Position numbers and translations under genes: made by a program. From Alphaproteobacteria bacterium (lineage in GTDB: Bacteria > Pseudomonadota > Alphaproteobacteria > JANSWW01), in assembly GCA_024743275.1 (NCBI GenBank), contig JANSWW010000002.1:328379-392378 (forward strand): a stretch of 64,000 nt of DNA. The letters run 5' to 3'. Under the pieces are notes generated by a model. It was not told the origin of the DNA. It worked only from the letters and a program-made list of their open reading frames with translations, and made no database searches. Shown piece by piece: positions 51,851-58,532 of this stretch. Position 1 is the first letter of the stretch. Each line of letters begins with the position of its first letter.

Positions 51851-52282
51851 ATGTTTTTGAGGAAGCTGGTTCGAGTCACCGCCATGACGACCGCTTTGGC
51901 CATGGGTCTTCCGCTCCCGGCGTTGGCGTCCGAGGCGGGCCTGTCCATCGAACTCAACAAGCTGGAATCGCGCGAGAGCGGATGCCGGGCCTATCTCGTT
52001 CTCCAAAACGATACCGAACAGCTTTTCTCGTCCCTGAAACTGGATCTGTTTCTGTTCGATGGGGACGGTGTGATCGCGCGCCGGGTGGCGCTTCAGGCGG
52101 CTCCTCTGGACGCGGCGAAGACCATCGTCAAGGTTTTCGATCTGAAAGGACAACGGTGTGACGGGATCGGGCAATTGCTGCTAAACGATGTCAGCGAATG
52201 TGTCACCGGGCAAGGCGCCGTGGAGGGCTGCGTGCGCATGATCACGACGCGCTCCCGGGCGGAAGCGCCCTTCATCAAGTAA
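51851..52282 (+). CDS. Small secreted protein upstream of ExbB
   Basis: A 143-residue protein with a signal peptide (MFLRKLVRVTAMTTALAMGL..ALA). The mature part of about 117 residues has four Cys (SGCRAYL, GQRCDG, SECVTG, EGCVRM) that could form two disulfides, and alternating strands (LFSSLKLDLFLFDGDGVIARRVAL). No family is recognised, but its place directly before exbB, with 39 bp spacing, suggests a periplasmic accessory protein of the TonB system. The start ATG 51851 follows AAAGGGG; the longer ORF from 51773 would hide the signal peptide. Confidence 0.75.
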   Translation: MFLRKLVRVTAMTTALAMGLPLPALASEAGLSIELNKLESRESGCRAYLVLQNDTEQLFSSLKLDLFLFDGDGVIARRVALQAAPLDAAKTIVKVFDLKGQRCDGIGQLLLNDVSECVTGQGAVEGCVRMITTRSRAEAPFIK

Positions 52283-52321
52283 CGACCAGGAACCCGCCGG
52301 ACCGCGGAGGGAGTAAATACT

Positions 52322-53044
52322 ATGGATCAAGCCGGATTGAGTGACGCGCCAGAAGCGGTCGGCCTGCTCGGTCAGATGCTCGGCCTGTTGGAGACCGGGG
52401 GACCGGTGGTCGGCATCCTCTTCGCCTTGTCAGTGGTCGCCATGGCGATCGTCATCGCCAAACTCTGGCAGTTCGCGGCCCTCTCGGTCGGCAAACGCCG
52501 CGCGGCCGAACAAGGCATCGCGCTGCTGCGCCGGGGCCAACCGATGGAAGCGCTGCTCACGGTCGAACGCTCCACCAACCCGACGGCCCAGGCCCTCGCC
52601 TTGGTGATCCGGGGCCAGCGCCGCGGGATCGATGAAGCCCGTATCCGCGAGGAGGTTCAGTGCTTCTGCCAGGATCAGCTCTCCAATCTGAGATCCTGGC
52701 TGAAACCCCTCGAGGTGATCGGCGCGCTCGCCCCGCTGCTCGGTCTCCTCGGGACGGTGCTGGGGATGATCGAGGCGTTCCGACAACTCGAACTGGCGGG
52801 CAGCCAGGTCGATCCGTCGATCCTTTCCGGCGGCATCTGGGAAGCCCTGTTGACGACGGCCGTCGGCCTCGCCGTCGCCATCCCCGCCGTGGTCGCCTCG
52901 ACCTGGTTCGAGCAGCGATTGGAGCGGTTGTCCGGCGAGATGGAAACCCTGATCCCCCGTGCCTTCACCGAGGATCTTTCCGACCACATGCCCCAGGAGC
53001 GGGACCATGGTTCAGCTGTCGCCTCGGTCGCCGGCCACGATTGA
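52322..53044 (+). CDS. exbB: ExbB/TolQ-type proton channel protein
   Basis: A 240-residue inner-membrane protein with three helices: about 25-50, then the long cytosolic loop, then 135-160 (VIGALAPLLGLLGTVLGMIEAF, the hallmark MotA/TolQ/ExbB motif) and 175-200 (GGIWEALLTTAVGLAVAIPAV). With ExbD it turns proton flow into energy for TonB. SD GGAGGGAG precedes the ATG. It overlaps exbD by 38 bp. Confidence 0.93.
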   Translation: MDQAGLSDAPEAVGLLGQMLGLLETGGPVVGILFALSVVAMAIVIAKLWQFAALSVGKRRAAEQGIALLRRGQPMEALLTVERSTNPTAQALALVIRGQRRGIDEARIREEVQCFCQDQLSNLRSWLKPLEVIGALAPLLGLLGTVLGMIEAFRQLELAGSQVDPSILSGGIWEALLTTAVGLAVAIPAVVASTWFEQRLERLSGEMETLIPRAFTEDLSDHMPQERDHGSAVASVAGHD

Positions 53045-53456
53045 TCTGGGCCGCGCGCGGCGGCGCCGGACGATCATCGGCCTGACGCCGCTCATCGACG
53101 TTGTCTTCATCCTCCTGGTGTTCTTCATGCTGGCGTCCAGTTTCCTGGACTGGCGGTCCATCGCCTTGGACACCCCGTCGGCGGGCGGCGCGGGCACCCC
53201 TCTGGAAGGCACGCTGATGGTCGTGCTCGCGACCGAGACCGTTCGGCTGGCCGGCACCGACATGAGCGATGCGGCCTTCGAGCGACGCCTCGAGGCCCTG
53301 CTGGCCGAGGACAAGGACCGCAGGATCATCGTCCGGCCCGGGAGCGATGTGGACATGCAAAGAACGATCACGGTGCTGGACCTGATCGCCGCTGCCGGAG
53401 GGACCAATATCGGCCTTTCGAATCCGCCCTCCGCCGCCGAAGGCCGCCAGCCATGA
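53007..53456 (+). CDS. exbD: ExbD/TolR family protein (first)
   Basis: A 149-residue protein: one N-terminal helix (GLTPLIDVVFILLVFFMLASSF, with the proton-relay Asp) and a periplasmic domain. The start ATG 53007 follows AGGAG at 8 nt and lies inside exbB; the ORF start 52959 has no ribosome site. It overlaps the second ExbD by 4 bp. Confidence 0.92.
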   Translation: MVQLSPRSPATIDLGRARRRRTIIGLTPLIDVVFILLVFFMLASSFLDWRSIALDTPSAGGAGTPLEGTLMVVLATETVRLAGTDMSDAAFERRLEALLAEDKDRRIIVRPGSDVDMQRTITVLDLIAAAGGTNIGLSNPPSAAEGRQP

Positions 53457-53854
53457 GGCTCAGCCGGCCGAAAGCGCGTCGGGACGAGGAACGCATCCTT
53501 CCGCTCATCAACATCGTCTTTTTGCTGTTGATCTTTTTCATGATCGCGGGCCGTCTCTCGGCGGGCGACCCGTTTCAAGTGACGCCGCCCAATTCGATGA
53601 GCGAGGCCATGCCCCAGTCCCGGGATGTCATGATCCTGATGGGCGCCGAAGGGCAATTCGCCCTCGATGGCGCGGTGATGCCGAAGGACGCGGTGCTCGA
53701 ACGCCTCGAGCGGCAGATCGCCGACGGTACCGACCTCGCGCTCCATCTCAAGACCGACGGGGCCGCGTCCGCCCAGCTTGTGGTTGACTTCATGGCCGAG
53801 CTGCGTAAAGCCGGCTTCCAGGAATTGACCTTGCTGACGGTTCCAGGAGGTTAG
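53453..53854 (+). CDS. ExbD/TolR family protein (second)
   Basis: A 133-residue ExbD paralogue: helix ILPLINIVFLLLIFFMIAG with Asn where the first copy has the proton-relay Asp (LIDVVF versus LINIVF). The periplasmic domain is shorter (to LLTVPGG). It starts within the first exbD stop (ATGA), and tonB starts 2 bp after it. A pair of unequal ExbD copies suggests a hetero-dimer, one copy probably inactive in proton transfer. Confidence 0.9.
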   Translation: MRLSRPKARRDEERILPLINIVFLLLIFFMIAGRLSAGDPFQVTPPNSMSEAMPQSRDVMILMGAEGQFALDGAVMPKDAVLERLERQIADGTDLALHLKTDGAASAQLVVDFMAELRKAGFQELTLLTVPGG

Positions 53855-53856
53855 CA

Positions 53857-54966
53857 ATGAGGCTTCGCGCCCGGCATGGAGTGATTGCGCTGGGGATCGC
53901 CGGCGCCATCCATCTTGGGATCGCGGCCCTGATGCTCGATCGCGAAGCCGAAAGAGGTGCGCAGAACGCCGGGCTTGGCGGCCTGACGGTTTCCCTGGCC
54001 ACCGGAGGGGCTCCCGGCCAACCGACGGAGACGGTGGAGACCGGCGAGGCCGCGGAAACCGTCTCGGGAACCACCGAGGCGGAGACCGTAGAGGCTCCGG
54101 AAACCGAGGCCATAGAAGAGACGGAAACCGCCGAGGCGGTTGTCTTGCCGATGCCCGTTCCGATCAAACCCGAGTCGGTCGAAGCCGAGCCGGTCGAAGC
54201 CGAAGTCGTCGAAGCCGAGCCGGTCGAAGCCGAAGTCGTCGAACCCGACGTCGTCGAACCCGAAGCTATCCACGCGGAGGTCGAGCCGGCGCCGGTTGAC
54301 CCGGAGAGTATCCAGACGGTGGTGGCGCCAACACCGGAACCGGTCGCGCCCAAGGGGGTTGAGACGGTGTCTGAAAGCCCGCAGGTCGTTGTTCCGGTGC
54401 GGCGCCCGCCCCGCCTTCGGCAAACTCCGCGCCCGGTCGAGCCCTCCCCCCTCCCGACACGCAAGCCGACCCCCGCACCCGTGATCGAACAGGCCGCAAC
54501 ACCGGCTGCAACAACGGCTGCAACTCAGGCTGCCACACAGGCCGATCCCGCTCCGGCGCCGCGGGGACATCGGGCCGCTTTGCCCCCCGTTTCCGGGACG
54601 GGCGGCAGCGCCGGCCCGACGGAACAGCCGTCGCGAAACGAAAGCCAGGCGGGCGGCGGCACCCCCGGCGCCACCGCCGATTACCTGACCACGTTGCGGC
54701 TTTGGTTGGAGAAGCATAAGGAATACCCCCGCCGGGCAATGCAGAGGCGCCAGGAGGGCACCGCCATTCTCGCCTTCGTGGTCGGCGCGGACGGGGCGGT
54801 GATCAGTCGCGAACTCAACCGTAGTTCCGGGTTTTCCCTTCTGGACCGGGAAGTCATGGCGATGATCGAGCGGGCCCAACCCCTGCCCCCGCCGCCAAAG
54901 GGCCTCGGCCAGAACCAACTCGCCGTCAAAGTGCCGGTGACCTTCATTCTCGGCCAGAGGCGGTGA
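53857..54966 (+). CDS. tonB: TonB family energy transducer
   Basis: A 369-residue TonB: N-terminal helix (ALGIAGAIHLGIAALML), a long Glu/Val/Pro-rich periplasmic linker (about 40-270, including a 30-bp DNA repeat), and the C-terminal TonB domain (LRLWLEKHKEYPRRAMQRRQEG; VVGADGAVISRELNRSSG; PLPPPPKGLGQNQLAVKVPVTF). It spans the periplasm and hands energy to outer-membrane receptors. No TonB-dependent receptor is visible in the window. SD AGGAGG precedes the ATG. Confidence 0.93.
   Translation: MRLRARHGVIALGIAGAIHLGIAALMLDREAERGAQNAGLGGLTVSLATGGAPGQPTETVETGEAAETVSGTTEAETVEAPETEAIEETETAEAVVLPMPVPIKPESVEAEPVEAEVVEAEPVEAEVVEPDVVEPEAIHAEVEPAPVDPESIQTVVAPTPEPVAPKGVETVSESPQVVVPVRRPPRLRQTPRPVEPSPLPTRKPTPAPVIEQAATPAATTAATQAATQADPAPAPRGHRAALPPVSGTGGSAGPTEQPSRNESQAGGGTPGATADYLTTLRLWLEKHKEYPRRAMQRRQEGTAILAFVVGADGAVISRELNRSSGFSLLDREVMAMIERAQPLPPPPKGLGQNQLAVKVPVTFILGQRR
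54181..54240 (+). repeat. Exact 30-bp tandem duplication inside tonB
   Basis: Two identical 30-bp units at 54181-54210 and 54211-54240 encode EAEPVEAEVV twice, followed by degenerate copies to about 54270. The unit is a multiple of three, so copy number can change the linker length without a frameshift. It extends the acidic Pro-rich spacer that spans the periplasm. Confidence 0.93.
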
Positions 54967-55000
54967 CGGCCGCCGGCATTCCGCAACGCCGGACGGCGCC

Positions 55001-55335
55001 AAGGCGGAAACAGTGATGTTGGCACTGTCGATCAACGAAGCGCCTTCGTCGTCATGGGCCGCGAGGGTAATCGGATTGATCGTCCCCTTCAGGGCCGCGG
55101 CCGGTGTGACGGTCACACCGGCCAGAGCGGAGTGGATGTCTACAATCGTCGCAAACGCCAATTCGATCATGTCATCAGCCGGATTGGTGTCGCCTGTGAC
55201 GGTTGAGAACGAGCCCAAGGCCGTCCGATCAGTGATCTGTCCGCCTGCGGTCCCAGCACGGAAAGACGTGCAGCTGTCGCCGTCATTGTCCTGGGTGACG
55301 ATATTGTTATGGCCTTCTGCCCGCAGGACTTGGGT
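55001..55335 (-). pseudogene. Truncated remnant of a larger protein gene
   Basis: On the minus strand a frame opens after TAA at 55336-55338 and reads through TQDNDGDSCTSFRAG, TGDTNPADDMIELAFATI and GTINPITLAAHDDEG to NITVSAL near 55001, after which it runs antisense into tonB and loses sense. The composition (Gly/Asp/Thr-rich, beta-type) looks like a piece of a secreted protein. It has no ATG or ribosome site and appears cut at both ends. The rest of the 528-bp gap (54967-55494) shows no other gene. Confidence 0.45.
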
Positions 55336-55494
55336 TTATCTCCGGCCCGTCTCTGGCAAGCCCCCCCTTTGAACGAGCTAGCCCTCACTACGCTCCATGT
55401 AGCGCGGTGATTCACGGAGAAATCACGGTGCTTTTGTTTGGTGTAGCCGTCGCTGGACGATCCGGCGACGGCAATCACAGGAAAGGAGTGCGTC

Positions 55495-55836
55495 ATGGCG
55501 GATTACGATGAAATCGCTTCGGATGTGCGGGTATCGATCAAAGAGGCCGTCATCGAAGGAACCACGATCAGAACGATCGAATTCAGTTTCGATCTTGTTC
55601 CGAGCGACGCGCCGCTCGGCGGATTGGGGATGGCCCTCGATAACTGGGACCTCTTCCTGAAAAACAATGTCGTCCCCAAAATCCATTCGAAGAACCCGGC
55701 ATACAGCGTCTTGACCGTTGAGCCGGACGACGCCCCCGACACCCACGGCAGCCCCCTCTCGGCCCTCCGGGAGTTGTATACGGAACGGCTGTTCGAGGCG
55801 CTGCTCGCGCAAAGCAACGGGGGGAACCAACAATGA
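55495..55836 (+). CDS. Hypothetical small protein, first of the YcaO operon
   Basis: A 113-residue acidic protein (EIASDVRVSIKEAVIEG; EFSFDLVPSDAPLGGLGMALDNW). There is no signal peptide, membrane helix or known domain. It has no Cys and does not have the Cys/Ser/Thr-rich core expected of a classical YcaO precursor, but a leader-like function cannot be excluded. SD GGAAAGGAG supports ATG 55495. Its stop overlaps the outer-membrane gene (ATGA). Confidence 0.75.
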   Translation: MADYDEIASDVRVSIKEAVIEGTTIRTIEFSFDLVPSDAPLGGLGMALDNWDLFLKNNVVPKIHSKNPAYSVLTVEPDDAPDTHGSPLSALRELYTERLFEALLAQSNGGNQQ

Positions 55837-57230
55837 GACCCCAGCGTTATCGGATCGCAATCGCGTCGATCCTTTCCGGCCTTTCCTTTTGGGCCAATCC
55901 CGCCCAGGCCGCCGACGTTTTAACCGCCGAGAACTTTGCCGCGTTTTGCGGTGAGGATCCTCAACCCGGCACGGTGGCGGATATCGAAAAAATCGCCGAA
56001 TGGATTGTCGATCAAGCCACGCGGCCGATTGGACTTGAGCGGCGTCTTGAGTTGTTGCGGGCCGGCCTGGCGCGCGCCGAGGACGCCGGCTACGCCGATA
56101 CGCCTTTCATGTACATGGTCGGGCCGGCGTCCAAAAACGACGACGACAACGATACCATAGGCAAGCCGTTCGGCGACTTCGGTGACGACACGGCGAAGAG
56201 AGACCTGGCCAACGCCGCGGCGCACCAAATCGCCAAGTTGCGCAATGACGTTCTCGACGAACTCGAAAGCTACCATCAAGCGCCACAACCGCGCTATAAA
56301 GCCAGTGAAGAGCCGGGTTTTAACGCACGACGGCTTTTTGAGACCGACAGCGGCATCACGATCGAATGCTTTCAGGACCACGCCGCCTCACGCGCCGGCA
56401 CGGATGGCGGGTCCTTATTCGATGGGGCTTTTCGGCTTACCAAGACGGTCGACGATCTGACCAAAATGGGCAGCGATGGGACCCGAGAAGGGGCATTCAG
56501 CGATATCAAACCGGCCGAAATCTCCTTCATCGAGGATATCGAGAACGACGGATCGGATTTCGGCATCGATGCGACGGCGGGGATCGTCATCAATGCCGAT
56601 GGCGGGCGCTTGCTTCCCTATGTGCAATACAAACATCTCGAAGCCGCCGGCGCCTCCACGTCGGCCGACATTCATACGCTGGCGCCCGGATTCGAGTATC
56701 GGGGAAGACGGGTCGGAAACCGTGTGGCGGCAACCTTGGGCTTTGGCGCCAAGGCCGTCTTAGACCTGGAACAGGACTCACGCCAATTCGTCGGAAATGC
56801 CTCGCTCACGCCGACGATCCAGATTGGCAAACGACGCCTTTTCGGGGAACCCTTGCGGGTCGGGAGCGTTTTCTTCCGGCCAGACCTGACCCTCGTCGGC
56901 AAAGCCGCCGGCGTCCTCGACGCGGGCAGTAACGTGGACCTTCAGACCGTCGACGGTTATCTCGCGGTGGGAGGATTGGCCTCCGTGAGCATCACCCTGC
57001 CGGGGGTCAGAGTGGTGCAGGACTTTACGGCGCAGGCGTCCTTCAATCACCTGCAATACGTCGCCGGGGGTTTGAACCGGGACAATGCCAACCGTCTGGA
57101 CGCGGCCTTAAGCTATCAATTCCCGGATTACAGAAACCTTTCCCTGAGCTTTGCCTACAGCAACGGCGAAGACTTGGATACGTTCTTGGAAGAGGAGTCC
57201 TACCGGCTAGTTCTTGGCCTGAAATTCTGA
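55833..57230 (+). CDS. Secreted outer-membrane beta-barrel protein
   Basis: A 465-residue protein: signal peptide 1-28 (ending NPAQA), an alpha-helical first third (residues 30-150), then about 225-465 with alternating beta strands (ATAGIVINADGGRLLPYVQY, RVAATLGFGAKAVLDL, SLSFAYSNGEDL) and a C-terminal Phe (YRLVLGLKF), the pattern of an outer-membrane barrel of the autotransporter-beta or porin kind. It overlaps the upstream small gene by 4 bp and lies 26 bp before the YcaO gene, so it could export or receive a product of that system. Confidence 0.75.
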   Translation: MRPQRYRIAIASILSGLSFWANPAQAADVLTAENFAAFCGEDPQPGTVADIEKIAEWIVDQATRPIGLERRLELLRAGLARAEDAGYADTPFMYMVGPASKNDDDNDTIGKPFGDFGDDTAKRDLANAAAHQIAKLRNDVLDELESYHQAPQPRYKASEEPGFNARRLFETDSGITIECFQDHAASRAGTDGGSLFDGAFRLTKTVDDLTKMGSDGTREGAFSDIKPAEISFIEDIENDGSDFGIDATAGIVINADGGRLLPYVQYKHLEAAGASTSADIHTLAPGFEYRGRRVGNRVAATLGFGAKAVLDLEQDSRQFVGNASLTPTIQIGKRRLFGEPLRVGSVFFRPDLTLVGKAAGVLDAGSNVDLQTVDGYLAVGGLASVSITLPGVRVVQDFTAQASFNHLQYVAGGLNRDNANRLDAALSYQFPDYRNLSLSFAYSNGEDLDTFLEEESYRLVLGLKF

Positions 57231-57255
57231 ACACTGAAACGTCGCTTTATGGGGG

Positions 57256-58467
57256 TTGGGTTTGGGTAACTGCGAAAACGCAGATCCTTTCGAGCTATTG
57301 GCCAGTCGTTGCGACGACCGGTTCGATTTTGTCACGCCCTACTCGCCGGGGGTCCACGTCTGCGGGATGATCGCCGATCCGGCGAAAGTCGGGTTGGCGG
57401 AGGAACCCGGCAATCGGATTTCGGCCGGCGGTCGTGGCTTGTCGCGACAACAAGCCTTTCGGGGCTGCGTCGGCGAACTTGCTGAAAAGGTGGCCGCCAG
57501 AGAGACGCCGAACGATCCGCGTGTCGTCAAGGGCGGCTTCCGGCTCGATGAGGCCAATTTTGAAGCCAAGAACCGTCGCTGGCTTCTCAATGGACTCGGC
57601 CTTTCACCCGAAGCTAGGAAGGGCCTGGTTCTCGATGGCATCGAAGGTCGGTGTTTTGTAACCGGCCGCCCTGTAATGCTTCCGGCGGAGGCGGTGCTAT
57701 GGCGCCGATCCGAAGCGCGGGCATGCCCCCGCCGACCCCACTCCACAGGGCTTGCCGCCGGGCCGGACATTGCGTCGGCGGAGCGGAGCGCCCTGTTGGA
57801 GATCATCGAGCGGGACGCCTATGCCCTGTGGTGGTATGGCGGAGGCTCCGCCATCCGCTTTCACCTTGACCGGCACCGTTGGCCCGAGGCGACTAGGATC
57901 GTCCGGTCAACACGGTCGTCCAAGGCGTCCCGCGACGTCTTTTTTCTGCTGCTCGCCAGCGATTTTCCTGTCCCCGTCGTCGCCTGTTGCTCGGCATTCC
58001 AAGATGGCGGCACCGCGATCATCGGACTGGCGGCTGCCTTAAGCCCCGAGGACGCCGTGATCCGATCCTATCTCGAGCTCTGTCAGATGGAGTTCGCATA
58101 TCATTTGGCCGTGGAGAAAATGACCCACCTTGGCGAGGGTCGACTACAGCCTACCGACCGGCTCTGGATTGCGCGCGGCAAAGCGATAACGGTCAGCGCG
58201 TTGCCCAACATCGTGGCCCCCGACACCGGCCCCGTCCAAACGGCTCCGGCCGATTGGCCGCAAATCCAGGCCTGCTTGACCGAAAAGCGGCATCTCACCA
58301 TCGCCAGCGCGCTCACCAAATCCGCTGCCGATCCACCCGTCGCCCGAGTGTCCTGCTTCGGCATGCAGGGACCGGACCCGGAATGGGCGACCGCTCGGCT
58401 TCGCTATAAGTCTTTGCGGACCGGCGTCCGTATAAAAGACCGCATGAAGGTAGTCGCACCTTTGTAG
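57256..58467 (+). CDS. YcaO-domain ATP-dependent cyclodehydratase/thioamidase-like enzyme
   Basis: A 403-residue YcaO protein. The ATP-site motifs are clear: GGRGLSRQQAFRGCVGELAEK, then STGLAAGPDIASAERSALLE with S178/E182/E185/R186 (SxxxExxER), and IRSYLELCQMEF (ExxQ). The C-terminal PxPxP motif of azoline-forming members is absent (ending KDRMKVVAPL). YcaO enzymes activate peptide amides with ATP to make azolines, thioamides or amidines. The start is TTG 57256 (GGGGG just before); no in-frame ATG exists before residue 38. No E1-like, docking, dehydrogenase or TfuA partner is adjacent. Confidence 0.87.
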   Translation: MGLGNCENADPFELLASRCDDRFDFVTPYSPGVHVCGMIADPAKVGLAEEPGNRISAGGRGLSRQQAFRGCVGELAEKVAARETPNDPRVVKGGFRLDEANFEAKNRRWLLNGLGLSPEARKGLVLDGIEGRCFVTGRPVMLPAEAVLWRRSEARACPRRPHSTGLAAGPDIASAERSALLEIIERDAYALWWYGGGSAIRFHLDRHRWPEATRIVRSTRSSKASRDVFFLLLASDFPVPVVACCSAFQDGGTAIIGLAAALSPEDAVIRSYLELCQMEFAYHLAVEKMTHLGEGRLQPTDRLWIARGKAITVSALPNIVAPDTGPVQTAPADWPQIQACLTEKRHLTIASALTKSAADPPVARVSCFGMQGPDPEWATARLRYKSLRTGVRIKDRMKVVAPL

Positions 58468-58532
58468 CAAGCTTGTCTTTAGATTGTCCCTGGGTAACCT
58501 TGTATTTAACTCGGGATGGTGGCGGGGCGGTC

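Noticed and set aside
53851..55218. 455-codon minus-strand frame with FDRLGFDDFGFD-type repeats
   Set aside because: It is the antisense of tonB. The repeat comes from the 30-bp repeat and Glu/Val codons of tonB. Only the part beyond the tonB stop was kept as a possible gene remnant.
55495..55836. 113-aa gene as a classical TOMM precursor peptide
   Set aside because: It has no Cys and no Ser/Thr/Cys-rich core or leader-cleavage site such as GG near a core. It could still be a substrate, but this is not supported.
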